A stretch of 64,000 nt of DNA from Duganella sp. BuS-21 (GCA_041874725.1 CP097466.1:4774001-4838000), one strand, 5' to 3'. Positions 7,518 through 18,800 are shown, counted from the stretch's first letter. Numbers and translations are program-made. The notes: generated by a model not told the origin, from the letters alone.

Positions 7518-9658
7518 TTTTTCGGGTACTTGATGGTCATTTCTTTGAGCAGATTGTCGGCATGGTCGACTTCCGCCATCACCCACAGCATATACCGGAT
7601 ATCCAGATGGATGGCGCGGGTGATATCGCGGTCGAAGTACCAGTCCTTGGTGATCGACTCGTAGGTCGAATCGAAATTCAGGCCGATCAGCTCACCGCGC
7701 TTATTCATCACCGCCGAACCGGAATTGCCGCCGGTGGTGTCGGCGCTGGTCAGGAAGTCGACCGGCACCGTGCCCAGGATAGGGTCCTTGAACTGGCCGT
7801 AGCGCTTGGCCTTGATGGCTTCCAGCAGATTGGCCGGCGCGTTGAACGGTTCCTTGCCGGTGTTCTTCTCGACGATGCCTTCGATGGTGGTGAACGGACC
7901 CTTGGTGATGCCGTCCTTCGGCGAGTACGGCGACACGGTGCCATAGGTCACGCGCAGCGTCGAATTCGCATCAGGATACACCGGCTTGCCCTGCGACTTT
8001 TTGTACGCGATCACGGCCGCCATGTATTGCGGGATCACGCGTTCCAGGTTGCCGTCCAACTCCTTGCGGCGCTCCTTGAGCGACTGCGCCACGCCGTCGA
8101 TCTTCACCGCCAGCTTGAGGAAGGCGTCGTCCGATGCGCGCACGGCGTCGGCGTCCTTGCCGACCCACCCCAGGCGCTGGGCGGTGTCGCCCAGTTGCGA
8201 CTGCGCGTACAGCGCCGGCACGGCGTCCGCCGCCGGCAGCAGCGCGTCCAGCTCCGCCACGTGCATGGACTTCGGCAGCCTGGCGTAGCGCTGCAGGGCC
8301 GCCGCCAAGCGGGCCTGGTCGACACCGGCCACATACGACTGCTCCAGGCGGTTCAGGCGCGCCTTGATGAAGGCCAGGTCGCGTTGCTGATAGCCGCTTT
8401 CGCGTTCGGCGTCCGGCTTGGCGCTTTCCTGCGCCAGGCGGTACAAGGTGGCGCCGGACTTCAGCAGGTCGCCGGTGGTGGCGACGCCGTAGCCGAATTC
8501 CTCATCGCTCAGGGCGATGTCGGCGGCGATCACCGCATCCAGCTCGGCCAGCAGTGTCTTCGACACGCCGGCCTGCTTGCCGTACCAGGCGCGGAACTCG
8601 GCGTCCTGCACATCCTTGATGGCGGCGATGTCCTTGCGCGCGAAGCCGTCCATCAGGCCCCGGGTTTTCTTCATCACGTTGTTGAGGCTCTTGACCACGC
8701 TGGCGTAACGCACGGCGGCGGCTTCGCTGTCCTTGGTGCTGGCGGCGATCACGTCCAGGTCGGACTGGATCTCCGACGCCTTGGCCGGATAGGCGGCGTC
8801 GCGCGCGTAACGGATTTCCGACGGCAGCTTGTAGCGGCTGGTGCGGCCCGGATAGCCGGCCAGCAGCACCGGATCGCCGTTCTTCAGGCCTTCGGCCGAC
8901 ACCACCAGGAAGTCCCTGGACTTGTAGGGCACGTTGTCCGGCGACGGATCGGCCGGGCGGCCATCCTTGCCGACATAGGCGCGCAGGAAGGAGTAATCGC
9001 CCACGTGACGCGGCCACTCGTAGTTGTCGATGTCGCCGCCGAAGTCGCCCAGCGAATTGGCCGGCGCATACACCAGGCGCACGTCGCGGATCATCATCTG
9101 GCGGATGCGGTAGTACTCAAGGCCGCGATGGAAGGCCGGCACCGAGCAGCGGTAGAACTTGTCGCTCTCGCATTCGGCGATCAGCGCCTTGATCGATTTT
9201 TCCACCGCTTCGCTGCGCTGCTTGCCGCTCATGGACGGTGCGATATCCTTCAGCACGCGGGCGGTGACGTTCTCCACCTTGTCGGTCACGTACACCAGCG
9301 TGTTCGGGCCGCCCGGCAGTTCCTGGGCGCGGGTCTTGGCCAGGAAGCCGTTGGCGATGTAATTGTGTTCCGGGGTCGAGTTGCGCTGGATGGCGCCGTA
9401 GGCGCAGTGGTGATTGGTGACCACCAGGCCGGCGTCCGAGACGAACGAGGCCGAGCAGCCGCCCAGCGAGACGATGGCGCTCATCGGGTGCTTGGACAGG
9501 TCGGCCAGCTTTTCCGCCGGGATGGCGATGCCGACGCGCTTCAGTTCGGATTTCAGTTGCGGCAGCTGGTACGGCTGCCATTGGCCTTCGTCGGCGTGTG
9601 CGCTCGTGACGCACAGCAGCGCGGCTGGCATGACTAAGTGTTTTAACAAAGTTAACAA
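7514..9658 (-). CDS. S46-family dipeptidyl-peptidase (DPP7/DPP11 type)
   Basis: 714 residues with a signal peptide (LLKHLVMPAALLCVTSAHA). The chymotrypsin-fold triad regions are clear: GGCSASFVS then TNHHC at 81-85 (His), GGDIDNYEWPRH (Asp), and TTGGNSGSAVMN (Ser). S46 enzymes are periplasmic exopeptidases that release dipeptides. The residue after LNFD, which sets specificity in this family (Gly in DPP7, Arg in DPP11), is Ser here, so the preference is open. The start is a TTG at 9658; the next ATG (9631) would cut the signal peptide. The stop overlaps the pnuC start. Confidence 0.88.
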   Translation of the reverse strand: MLTLLKHLVMPAALLCVTSAHADEGQWQPYQLPQLKSELKRVGIAIPAEKLADLSKHPMSAIVSLGGCSASFVSDAGLVVTNHHCAYGAIQRNSTPEHNYIANGFLAKTRAQELPGGPNTLVYVTDKVENVTARVLKDIAPSMSGKQRSEAVEKSIKALIAECESDKFYRCSVPAFHRGLEYYRIRQMMIRDVRLVYAPANSLGDFGGDIDNYEWPRHVGDYSFLRAYVGKDGRPADPSPDNVPYKSRDFLVVSAEGLKNGDPVLLAGYPGRTSRYKLPSEIRYARDAAYPAKASEIQSDLDVIAASTKDSEAAAVRYASVVKSLNNVMKKTRGLMDGFARKDIAAIKDVQDAEFRAWYGKQAGVSKTLLAELDAVIAADIALSDEEFGYGVATTGDLLKSGATLYRLAQESAKPDAERESGYQQRDLAFIKARLNRLEQSYVAGVDQARLAAALQRYARLPKSMHVAELDALLPAADAVPALYAQSQLGDTAQRLGWVGKDADAVRASDDAFLKLAVKIDGVAQSLKERRKELDGNLERVIPQYMAAVIAYKKSQGKPVYPDANSTLRVTYGTVSPYSPKDGITKGPFTTIEGIVEKNTGKEPFNAPANLLEAIKAKRYGQFKDPILGTVPVDFLTSADTTGGNSGSAVMNKRGELIGLNFDSTYESITKDWYFDRDITRAIHLDIRYMLWVMAEVDHADNLLKEMTIKYPKK

Positions 9659-9690
9659 GATATGGCCCCAGGTTGAATTCAGCGCCGATA

Positions 9691-10935
9691 TTATAGATCG
9701 AAGCTCAGCGTCAGCCTACAGCCGCCGGCCGCCGGGCTGGCGATATCGAGCCGCCCGCCCAGCGCCGCCACCCGCTGCGCCATGCCGATCAGGCCGAACG
9801 AGTCCGGCTTGTCGCGTTGCGCCGGCGCCATGCCCACGCCGTCGTCGGTCACGCTCAGCGCCAGCCGGCCTTCGCGCACCGCCAGCGCGATCTCGACCTG
9901 CCGCGCGCCGGCATGGCGGCGCACGTTGCTGAGCGCCTCCTGCACGGCGCGGAACAGCACCGTGGCCAACTGCGGCGACACCCCGGCCAGCGCCGCCTCG
10001 TCGGCCAGCGCCAGCGTGCAGGCCAGGCCGCTGCGCTTGCGGAACTCGGCCCCCTGCCACTCCAGCGCCGCCGCCAGGCCCAGGTCCAGCACCGCCGGCC
10101 GCAGTTCGTTCATGATGCCGCGCACGCTGCGGATCGTGGCGTCAAGGTTTTCCAGCGCCAGTTCGGTGCGCTGGTGCAGGCGCGCGTGGTGGCTGCGGGT
10201 GCGGTCGCGCAGCATGCCGACATCGATGCGCAGCGCCAGCAGGTTTTGCCCCAGCTCGTCGTGGATGTCGCGCGCGATGCGGTGGCGCTCTTGCTCCTTG
10301 ACTGTCTCCAGGTGCTCGGCCAGCTTGCGCAGCTGTTCGCGCGAGGCGCGCAACTCCGCTTCCACGCGGATGCGCTCGGCCGCCTCCTGCAGCAGTCGGC
10401 GGTTGGTCTCGGTCAGCTCGGCGGTGCGCGCCACCACCCGCGCATCGAGCTCGCGCGACAACGCCAGCAGGTCCGACTCGGCGCGCAGGCGCGCGGTAAT
10501 GTCGGAGAACACGCCGATGTAATGGGTAATGGCGCCGTCGGTATTGCGCATCACCGACAGCGACATCGACGCCACGTAGAGCGTGCCGTCGCGCCGGCGG
10601 TTGTGTACCGTGCCCTCCCACTTGCCGTTGCTGCGCAGGCAGCGCATGGCTTCGGCGTGGTAGCCGACCGGGTGCGCCTCGCGGCGGCCGAGGAAGCGCG
10701 GATTGCGGCCCAGCGATTCCTCCACCGCATAGCCGGTCAGCCGCGTGAAGGCCGGGTTGACCGCGACTATGCGCTGGTCGGCGTCGCACACCAGCACGCC
10801 CTCATTGATATTGTCCAGCACCTCGAAGGCGCGCCGCCGCGCCGCCTCGCCGCCCATGCCCGGCAGCGTGACGGTGCTCTCGGCGGCGGCACGCATGGCG
10901 TCCGCGTCCGGTTCGGGGAGCGGCCGGCGCACCAT
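9691..10935 (-). CDS. PAS-domain sensor histidine kinase, NarX/DegS type (HisKA_3)
   Basis: 414 residues, no membrane segment. A PAS domain spans about 36-150 (EGVLVCDADQRIVAVN, LTGYAVEESLGRNPRFL), with a PAC tail GVFSDITARL, then a coiled coil of about 60 residues. The dimerisation segment is ERHRIARDIHDELGQNL with H225, and the C-terminal HATPase has SNVRRHAGA and DDGVGM. No response regulator is adjacent, so it is an orphan kinase. It sits one base after the stop of a CheB-like mini-ORF and 32 bp before the S46 peptidase gene. Confidence 0.88.
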   Translation of the reverse strand: MVRRPLPEPDADAMRAAAESTVTLPGMGGEAARRRAFEVLDNINEGVLVCDADQRIVAVNPAFTRLTGYAVEESLGRNPRFLGRREAHPVGYHAEAMRCLRSNGKWEGTVHNRRRDGTLYVASMSLSVMRNTDGAITHYIGVFSDITARLRAESDLLALSRELDARVVARTAELTETNRRLLQEAAERIRVEAELRASREQLRKLAEHLETVKEQERHRIARDIHDELGQNLLALRIDVGMLRDRTRSHHARLHQRTELALENLDATIRSVRGIMNELRPAVLDLGLAAALEWQGAEFRKRSGLACTLALADEAALAGVSPQLATVLFRAVQEALSNVRRHAGARQVEIALAVREGRLALSVTDDGVGMAPAQRDKPDSFGLIGMAQRVAALGGRLDIASPAAGGCRLTLSFDL

Positions 10936-10936
10936 G

Positions 10937-11059
10937 TCAGTCCGCCCCCGCCGACAGGTATACGCAAATCGGAACGGGGCCGCCGGCGGACGCAGCGATG
11001 CCGACCACAGGAATCGCTGCCTCGGCTACAGGTACTGCAACGGCGCGACGTTTGCTCAT
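10937..11059 (-). pseudogene. 40-codon ORF resembling the start of CheB-type hybrid kinases; relic or leader peptide
   Basis: Reading the minus strand, an ATG at 11059 opens 40 codons that end in TGA at 10937, one base before the histidine-kinase ATG (TGACATG). The peptide begins MSKRRAVAVPVAEA and contains PVVGIAASAGG. This is the opening of the CheB methylesterase domain in large CheB-CheR-PAS-kinase hybrids. After SAGG the similarity stops. I infer that an ancestral hybrid gene lost its CheB/CheR part by deletion, leaving the PAS kinase. A working leader peptide is the alternative. Confidence 0.5.
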
Positions 11060-11122
11060 CTGGGCGCGACCACCAGCGCTCTAGGATGGAAGAAGTGGGT
11101 TGTATCTACAGCTTGCCAGCCG

Positions 11123-11151
11123 ATTATACAAAGGAGCACAGCAAAAACCAA
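11123..11151 (-). promoter_or_regulatory. sigma-70 promoter for the mini-ORF and PAS kinase
   Basis: On the minus strand, TTGGTT (11146-11151) and a perfect TATAAT (11123-11128) are separated by 17 bases. Transcription would start near 11116, about 57 bases before the mini-ORF start and 180 before the kinase start. It lies just after the last gene of the efflux operon. Confidence 0.7.
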
Positions 11152-11160
11152 GCACGGTGC

Positions 11161-12594
11161 CTAGCGCACGTCCGCGTGCCAACCGCCGCCCAGCGACTGG
11201 ATCAGCGCAATCGCCGTGGTCTGGCGGTCGACCTGCGCCTGCACCAGCGAACGGCGCGCGCTCAGCGCGGTCTGCTGCGCCGTCACCACCTCCGTGTAGC
11301 TGACCTGGCCGGCACGGTAGCGGTTGAGCATCTGCACCTCGACCTGGTCGGCCGCCTCGGAGGCGGAGCGGCGCAGATCCTGCTGCTGCGCCAGTGTGCG
11401 GGTGGCGGCCAGTTGGTTCTCGACGTCGGCAAACGCGCTCAGAACGGTCTGGCGATAGGCGGCGATGGCCTGGTCGCGCCCAGCCTCGGCGCCGCTGACG
11501 CGGGCCTTGGTGGCGCCGGCGTCGAACAGCGTCTGCGCCGCCGACAGGCCGAGCGACCACAGATTGTTGGAGGCGTTGAACAAGCCGCCGCCGGCGGCGG
11601 CGCCGTAGCCGAAGGAACCGCTCAGATTCAGGCTCGGGAAATAGGCGCTGCGGGCGATGCCGATCTGCTCATTGGCGGCGGCCACGCGGCGCTCGGCGGC
11701 GGCGATGTCGGGCCGGCGCTGCAGCAGCGTGGACGGCACGCCGGTCGGCACGTCCGGCACCACGATGCTCCAGGCGGCCGGCGCCAGCGTGAACTCGCCG
11801 GCCGCCTTGCCCAGCAGGACCGCGATGGCGTGTTCCAGCGTGGCGCGCTGACGCACCAGCGAGATCTGGTCGATGCGGGCGTTGGCCAACTGGGTTTGCG
11901 CCTGCAGCAGGTCGGACTTGGCGGCGATGCCGGCGTCGAAGCGGTTCTGGGTAATCTGCAGCACGCGCTGGTAGCCTTCCACGGTGGCGTCGAGCAGCGC
12001 TTTTTCGGCATCGGTCTGGCGCAGCGAGAAGTAGTTGGTGGCCAGCTCGCCCTGCGCCGACAGACGCGCGGCGGCCAGTTCGGCGCCGCTGGCCTGCAGG
12101 TTGGCGTTGGCGCTGCCGGCGCCGGCGCGCAGCCGGCCCCACACGTCCGGCTCCCAGCTGGCGCCAATGTTGGCGCGGTACTGGCTCTGCGTCGGCGTGT
12201 TGCCGCCACCGCCGGAGCGGGTGGCGCTGCCGTTCAGGTCCACGCTGGGGAACAGCGCGGCGCGCTGCTCGGCCACCAGCGCCCTCGCCTGCGCGTACGC
12301 GGCCACGGCGGCGGCCACGTTCTGGTTGTTCACCTCCACCGTGTCGGCCAGCTGGTTCAGGATGGGATCGGAAAACAGCTGCCACCACGGGCCGCGTTCC
12401 AGCGTATCGGCCGGCGCGGCGGCGGTCCAGCCGGCGGCCGCCTTGTCGGCGTCGCTCGGCGTTTCCTTGTAGGCCGCCGGCTGCGCCGTGGCGGGCGTGT
12501 TGTAGGTCGGCGTGACCGAGCACGCGGTCAGCAGCGCGGACGCCACGGCCAGCGCGATCAGTGGATAACGGGGGGGTGCTATGTGTGGGCTCAT
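11161..12594 (-). CDS. RND efflux outer-membrane lipoprotein (NodT/OprM family)
   Basis: 477 residues from the ATG at 12594, which overlaps the mdtC stop (ATGA). The lipobox LTAC at about 20-23 predicts a lipoprotein signal peptide. Two outer-membrane efflux repeats follow, with the usual segments GPWWQLFSDPILNQL and QTQLANARIDQISL. It would form the trimeric TolC-like exit duct for the MdtABC pump and is the last gene of the operon. The longer open frame to 12855 overlaps mdtC and lacks a signal sequence. Confidence 0.93.
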   Translation of the reverse strand: MSPHIAPPRYPLIALAVASALLTACSVTPTYNTPATAQPAAYKETPSDADKAAAGWTAAAPADTLERGPWWQLFSDPILNQLADTVEVNNQNVAAAVAAYAQARALVAEQRAALFPSVDLNGSATRSGGGGNTPTQSQYRANIGASWEPDVWGRLRAGAGSANANLQASGAELAAARLSAQGELATNYFSLRQTDAEKALLDATVEGYQRVLQITQNRFDAGIAAKSDLLQAQTQLANARIDQISLVRQRATLEHAIAVLLGKAAGEFTLAPAAWSIVVPDVPTGVPSTLLQRRPDIAAAERRVAAANEQIGIARSAYFPSLNLSGSFGYGAAAGGGLFNASNNLWSLGLSAAQTLFDAGATKARVSGAEAGRDQAIAAYRQTVLSAFADVENQLAATRTLAQQQDLRRSASEAADQVEVQMLNRYRAGQVSYTEVVTAQQTALSARRSLVQAQVDRQTTAIALIQSLGGGWHADVR

Positions 12595-15500
12595 GGTGTA
12601 ATCGGCGACTCGCCGCCTTGGATACGGCTCAATTGTTGTTCGGAGGGGCTGCGGCGGCGCAGCTTGTCCATCAGGATGTAGACCACAGGGGTGGTCAGGA
12701 GTGTCAGGCACTGGCTGGCGATCAAGCCGCCGATGATGGCGACGCCCAACGGCTGGCGCAGTTCCGAGCCTTCGCCGAAACCGATCGCCAGCGGCAGCGC
12801 GCCGAGCGCGGCGGCCAGGGTGGTCATCAGGATCGGGCGGAAGCGCAGCATGCAAGCCTCGCGCACGGCCTCGCGCGGCGACAGCCCGCGCGAACGCTCG
12901 GCCTCCAGCGCGAAGTCGATGATCAGGATGGCGTTTTTCTTGACGATACCGATCAGCAGGAAAATGCCGATCAGCGCTATCGTCGAAAACTCCATCTTAA
13001 ATACCAGCAGCGCCAGCACCGCGCCGACGCCGGCCGACGGCAGCGTGGTCAGCACCGTCACCGGGTGCACCAGGCTTTCGTACAGGATGCCCAGCACGAT
13101 GTAGATCACCACGATGGCCGCCAGGATCAGCAGCGGCAGCGACTTGTTGCTGTCCTGCGCAGCCTTGGCGGCGCCGGCGAAACTGCCGCGCACATTGTTC
13201 GGCATGGCGATTTCCGCCTCGGCCGCCTTGATCTGTTCCGCCGCGTCGGACAGGCTGGCGCCTTCAGCCAGGTTGAAGGCGATGGTGGTGGCCAGTTCGC
13301 CGTCCTGGTGGTTGATCGAGGTGGCGGCCGAGCTTTCGGCAAACGTCGCCAGCGTTGACAACGGCACCATGGTGGTGGCTGCGGTGCTCAGCGCCGATCC
13401 GGACGAGGCATCCTTGACCGCCGGCGCGGCGACGTTGGCGGCAGTGCTGCCGGTGGTTCCGGTGGTGCCGGTGGTGGTCGCCGTCGGCGCTCCGCTCGGA
13501 TTGGTGGCGGACGGCGACGGCAAGCCCTTCGACGGCACATACACATCGTTCAGCGCATTCGGGCTCTTGGCGAAGCCGCGCGGCACTTCCATGATGACCT
13601 TATACTGGTTCAGCTCATCGTAAATGGTCGCCACCTGGCGCTGGCCGAAGCTGTTGTACAGCGCATTGTCGACGTCCCTGGCGGAGACGCCCAGGCGCGC
13701 CGCGCTTTGCTTGTCGATGGTGACAAAGGTCTCGACGCCATTCTCGGCCTGGTCGGAATCGACGTCGATCAGCGACTTCTGGCCCTTCATCGCCTCGGCC
13801 AGCCGGGTCGCCCATTTTTTCAGGTCGGCCTGGTTATCGCTTTTGAGCGTGTACTGGTAGTTGGCGTTGGCCGAACGGCCGCCCGAACGCAAATCCTGCA
13901 CGGGACTGAGGAACAGGCTCACGCCGGTGACCTTGGCCAGCTTGGGCCGCAGGCGCGCAATCACCGCCTGCCCGGCCACGGAACGCTGACTGGCCGGCTT
14001 CAGGTTGATGAACATGAAACCGCCGCCGGCGCGCCGCCCGCCGGTGAAGCCCACCACCGTCGCCACGTCGGGATCTTCCTTGATGATGTTGACCAGTTGG
14101 CGCAACTTGCCCTGCATGGCCTGGAACGAAATGCTCTGGTCGGCGCGGATGCCGCCGTTGATCTGGCCGGTGTCCTGCTGCGGGAAGCCGCCCTTCGGAA
14201 TGGCCGAGAACAGGTAGACATTCAGGCCGATCACGAACACCAGGCTCAGCATCACCAGCCACACGCTGCCCAGCGCCCAGTCCAGGCTATGCTCATAGCC
14301 TTTCAGGACGATGTCGAAACCGCGCTCGAAGAAGCGCGCGATGCGGCCCGGCGGTTTGGCGTTGTGCGCGTTCGGCGACAGCAGCCAGGCGCACATCATC
14401 GGCGTGGTGGTCAGCGAGATCACCAGCGAAATCATCACCGCCGCCGACAGCGTGATGGCAAATTCCTTGAACAGTGCGCCGAACTGGCCGCCCATGAACA
14501 GCAGCGGAATGAACACGGCGATCAGCGAAAGGCTGATCGACAGCACGGTGAAGCCCACCTCGCGCGCGCCCAGCAGCGCCGCCTCGAAGCGGTCCATGCC
14601 GGCCTCGATGTGGCGGGTGGTATTTTCCAGCACCACGATGGCATCGTCGACCACGAAGCCGGTGGCCACCGTCAACGCCATCAACGACAGGTTGTTCAGG
14701 CTGAAACCCAGCAGATACATCACGCCGAAGGTGCCCAGCAGCGACACCACGGTGGCCACCGCCGGCACGATGGTGGCCCGCACATTGCGCAAGAAGACGC
14801 TCACCACCAGCACCACCAGCAATATAGAAATGATCAGCGTCACTTCGATCTCGTGCAGCGAGGAGCGGATCGAGTTGGTGCTGTCGCTGGCCACCTGGAT
14901 GGTCACATCCGGCGGCAACTGCGCCTGCAAAGTGGGCAGTTGCGCACGCACGCTGTCCACAGTCTCGATCACGTTGGCGCCGGCCTGGGAACGCAGCAGC
15001 ACGATGATGGCCGGCTGACCGTTGAACAGGCCAAGATTGTTCTGGTCTTCCACGCCGTCCACCACTTCCGCCACGTCCTGCAAGCGGATCGGCGTGCCGT
15101 TGCGGAAACCGACGATCAGGCGGCGGTAGTCGGCAGCGCTGCGGCCGCCGCTGGCGTTGGCCGATTCGGTATAAATCTGCAGGCGGCGGCCGTCCCCCTG
15201 GATCGCGCCGCGCGGGCGGTTGGCGTTGGCGGCCTGGATGGCGGCGCGCACGTCCTCCATCGCCAGGCCTTGCTGGTTCAGCGCATAGGGATTGAGCTCC
15301 ACGCGCACGGCCGGCAGCGAGCTGCCGCCCAACTCCACGTCACCGACACCGCTCACCTGCGACATGCGTTGCAGCACGATGTTGGATACCGAATCGTAAA
15401 TCTGGCCCGGCGTGCGGGTCTTGGAGGTCAGCGCCAGGATGATAATGGGTGCGCCGGAGGTATTGGCCTTGCGGTAAGTCGGATTGCTGCGCAGCGTGGA

Positions 15501-15860
15501 CGGCAGATCGGCGCGGCTGGCGTTGATGGCCGCCTGCACCTCGCGCGCCACGGCGTCGACGTTGCGGTTCAAGTCGAACTGCAGGGTCACGTTGGAGCTG
15601 CTGGTGCTCGATTGCGAGGTCATCTCGTTGACGCCGGCGATGGTGCCGAGGTGGCGCTCCAGCGGCGTCGACACGCTGGTGGCCATGGTGGACGGACTGG
15701 CGCCCGGCAGCGTGGCATTGACGCTGATGACCGGGAAGTCCACCTGCGGCAACGGCGCCACCGGCAGCACGAAGAAGGCGCCGATGCCGGCCAGCGCCAC
15801 CCCTATCGTCAACAGGACGGTGGCGATCGGGCGCTTGACGAAGGGCGACGACAGGTTCAC
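12591..15860 (-). CDS. mdtC: RND efflux permease subunit, MdtC-like
   Basis: 1089 residues, about 60 longer than E. coli MdtC. It has RND architecture: N-terminal segment [16 protein letters not shown], 12 membrane segments, two large periplasmic loops, and [16 protein letters not shown] in the proton-relay region. A Thr/Gly/Ala-rich insertion of about 50 residues, encoded near 13375-13530, interrupts the periplasmic domain between VYVPSKG and MVPLSTLA. It pairs with the MdtB-like subunit to form the heteromultimeric pump. The ATG overlaps the mdtB stop (ATGA at 15857-15860). Confidence 0.93.
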   Translation of the reverse strand: MNLSSPFVKRPIATVLLTIGVALAGIGAFFVLPVAPLPQVDFPVISVNATLPGASPSTMATSVSTPLERHLGTIAGVNEMTSQSSTSSSNVTLQFDLNRNVDAVAREVQAAINASRADLPSTLRSNPTYRKANTSGAPIIILALTSKTRTPGQIYDSVSNIVLQRMSQVSGVGDVELGGSSLPAVRVELNPYALNQQGLAMEDVRAAIQAANANRPRGAIQGDGRRLQIYTESANASGGRSAADYRRLIVGFRNGTPIRLQDVAEVVDGVEDQNNLGLFNGQPAIIVLLRSQAGANVIETVDSVRAQLPTLQAQLPPDVTIQVASDSTNSIRSSLHEIEVTLIISILLVVLVVSVFLRNVRATIVPAVATVVSLLGTFGVMYLLGFSLNNLSLMALTVATGFVVDDAIVVLENTTRHIEAGMDRFEAALLGAREVGFTVLSISLSLIAVFIPLLFMGGQFGALFKEFAITLSAAVMISLVISLTTTPMMCAWLLSPNAHNAKPPGRIARFFERGFDIVLKGYEHSLDWALGSVWLVMLSLVFVIGLNVYLFSAIPKGGFPQQDTGQINGGIRADQSISFQAMQGKLRQLVNIIKEDPDVATVVGFTGGRRAGGGFMFINLKPASQRSVAGQAVIARLRPKLAKVTGVSLFLSPVQDLRSGGRSANANYQYTLKSDNQADLKKWATRLAEAMKGQKSLIDVDSDQAENGVETFVTIDKQSAARLGVSARDVDNALYNSFGQRQVATIYDELNQYKVIMEVPRGFAKSPNALNDVYVPSKGLPSPSATNPSGAPTATTTGTTGTTGSTAANVAAPAVKDASSGSALSTAATTMVPLSTLATFAESSAATSINHQDGELATTIAFNLAEGASLSDAAEQIKAAEAEIAMPNNVRGSFAGAAKAAQDSNKSLPLLILAAIVVIYIVLGILYESLVHPVTVLTTLPSAGVGAVLALLVFKMEFSTIALIGIFLLIGIVKKNAILIIDFALEAERSRGLSPREAVREACMLRFRPILMTTLAAALGALPLAIGFGEGSELRQPLGVAIIGGLIASQCLTLLTTPVVYILMDKLRRRSPSEQQLSRIQGGESPITP

Positions 15861-18800
15861 AGCGCACCGCCTTCAGCCGGTGCCTGTGATTGTGCCGCCG
15901 CCGGCGCAGTCTTGCCGCGCAGGCGGCGCGCCAGGCTGTCGAAGCCCAGGTAGATTACCGGCGTGGTGTACAGCGTCAGCATCTGGCTGACGATCAAGCC
16001 GCCGAAGATGGCCAGGCCCAGTGGACGGCGCAGCTCCGAGCCTTCGCCCCAGCCGAACATCAGCGGCACGGCGGCGAACAGCGCGGCCAGGGTCGTCATC
16101 AGGATCGGGCGGAAGCGCAGCAGCGCGGCCTGGTGAATCGCCTCGCGCGGCGACTTGCCGCCATCGCGCTCGGCTTCGATGGCGAAGTCGATCATCATGA
16201 TGGCGTTCTTCTTGACGATACCGATCAGCAGGATGATGCCGATGATGCCGATCACGCCCAGTCCCTGCCCCGTGACCAGCAGCGCCAGCAAGGCGCCGAC
16301 GCCGGCCGACGGCAGCGTCGACAGGATGGTCAGCGGATGGATATAGCTTTCATACAGCACGCCCAGCACGATGTAGACGCAGATGACGGCGGCCAGGATC
16401 AGCCACAATTGGTTCGACAGCGAGTTCTGATACGCGCCGGCCGCGCCGAGGAAGGTCAGCGTCACGGACGCCGGCAGCTTGATTTCCGCCGCCGCGTCGC
16501 GGATGCTGTCCACCGCCGTGCCGAGCGAAACGCCGGCGGCGGTGTCGAAGCCCAGCGTGGTGGCCGGGTACTGCGCCACGTGGGTGATCTGCAGCGGCGC
16601 CTGGCGTTCGGTCACGGTGGCCACGGCCGACAGCGGCGTAGGCTTGCCGGAACCGGTCTTCAACTGCAGGTTGCCCAGGTCGGCCGGGGTGGTGATGTCG
16701 TCGCGGCGCGCTTCCAGGATCACGCGGTACTGGTTGGTCTCGGTGAAGATGGTGGAGACGATGCGCTGGCCGAAGGCGCTGTACAAAGCGTCGTCGATGG
16801 AGGCGGCGGTGACCGACAGGCGCGAGGCCGTGTCGCGGTCGATGGTGACGTAGGCCGCGTTGGCGCTGGCGCCCACGTCCGACACCACGTTGCGCACTTC
16901 GTGCTTGGTGCGCATCTGGTTGGCCAGCTTGGCCGCCCATTCATTGACGGTGGCGTTGTCCGCGCCTTCGATCGACACGCGGAACTGGGTCGGACCGCTT
17001 TCGGCGTCGATGGTCAAGTCCTGCGTCGGTTGCAGGTACAAGGTCAGGCCCGGAATCTCGGCCACGCGGTTGCGCAGGCGGTCGATGGTTTCCTGCTGGC
17101 TGCCGATGCGCTCGTGCTTCAGGTTGATCAGCATGCTGCCGGTATGCAGCATGGTGTTGTGGGCCGCATCCACGCCGACCACGGAACTGAGGTTGTTGAC
17201 GTCCGGGTCTTCCAGGATGACCTTGGCCGCCTGCTGCTGCAGCTCCGCCATTTTGGCGTAAGAGATGGCCTTGCCGGTTTCCAGGCGCGCTTGCAGCTGG
17301 CCCGTGTCCTGGGTCGGAAACAGGCCTTTCGGGATCACCACGTACAGCAGCACCGTCAGCAGCAAGGTGCCCAGCGCCACCAGCAAGGTCAGGCCGCTAT
17401 GCTTGATGACCCAGGTCAGCGAGGTGTCGTAGTGGCCAATCACCCAATCGAAGAACTGCTGGAAGCGCCGCGCGAAACGGCTCTGCTTTTCGTCGGCGTG
17501 GCTCTTCAGCCAACGCGCCGACATCATCGGCACCAGCGTCAGCGACACCACGGCGGAAATCAGGATGGTGATCGCCAGTGAGATCGCGAATTCGCGGAAC
17601 AAGCGGCCCACCACGTCGCCCATGAACAGCAGCGGGATCAACACCGCGATCAGCGACACTGTCAGCGAGATGATGGTGAAGCCGATCTGCTTGGCGCCTT
17701 TCAGCGCGGCGGCCATCGGCGTCTCGCCCTCCTCGATGTAGCGGGCGATGTTCTCGATCATGACGATGGCGTCGTCAACCACGAAGCCGGTAGCGATGGT
17801 CAGCGCCATCAGGGACAGATTATTCAGGCTATAGCCGAGCAAATACATCACGCCGCAGGTGCCGATCAGCGAAATCGGCACCGACAGGCTGGCGATCACG
17901 GTGGCGCGAATACTGTGCAGGAAGGCGAAGATCACCAGCACCACCAGCACCACGGCCAGCAGCAGTTCGATCTCCACGTGTTCCACCGAGGCGCGGATGC
18001 CGGTGGTGCGGTCGCTCAGCACTTCCACGTGCATGGCGCCCGGCAGGCCGGCCTGCAGTTCCGGCAGGCGTGCCTTGATGCCGTCCACGGTGGCGATGAC
18101 GTTGGCGCCGGGTTGGCGCTGCACGTTGAGGATGATGGCCTGCCTGGTGTTGGCCCAGGCGCCCAGCTCCACGTTCTCGGCGCTGTCGACCACTTGCGCC
18201 ACGTCGGTCAGGCGCACCGGGGCGCCGTTCTTGTAGGCCAGGATCAGTTCCTTGTAATCCTTGGCGGTCACCAGCTGGTCGTTGGCGTTGATGCTGTAGG
18301 CGCGGGTCGGGCCGTCGAAGCTGCCCTTGGCGCCGTTGGCGTTGGCCGCCGTGATGGCGGTGCGCAGCGTGTCGAGGCCGAGGCCATACGAGGCCAGCGC
18401 GTTGGTGTCGGCCTGGATGCGCACGGCCGGCCGCTGGCCGCCGCTCAGCGTCACCAGGCCGACGCCGGACACCTGGCTGATCTTCAGCGCCAGGCGGGTG
18501 TTGACGATGTTCTGTACTTCGGTCAGCGGCATCGAGTCCGAGGTGATCGCCAGCGTCAGCACCGGCGCGTCGGCCGGATTGACCTTGGCGTACACCGGCG
18601 GCGCCGGCAGGTCGGTCGGCAGCAACGAGTTGCCGGCGTTGATCGCGGCCTGCACTTCCTGCTCGGCCACGTCCAGCGACTGGCCCAGGCCGAACTGCAG
18701 GGTGATGATGGAGACGCCGGCGGCGCTGGTGGAGCTCATGCGCGACAGGCCGGCCATCGCGCCGAACTGGCGCTCCAGCGGCGCGGTCACGGTCTGCGCC

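Noticed and set aside
11161..12855. Longer frame for the outer-membrane efflux protein starting at 12855
   Set aside because: The extension is Arg/Pro-rich antisense-like text; the ATG at 12594 gives a lipoprotein signal and overlaps the mdtC stop.
13707..15953. 748-codon plus-strand frame opposite mdtC
   Set aside because: Same reason: Arg/His/Gln-rich low-complexity product against a well-conserved RND permease.
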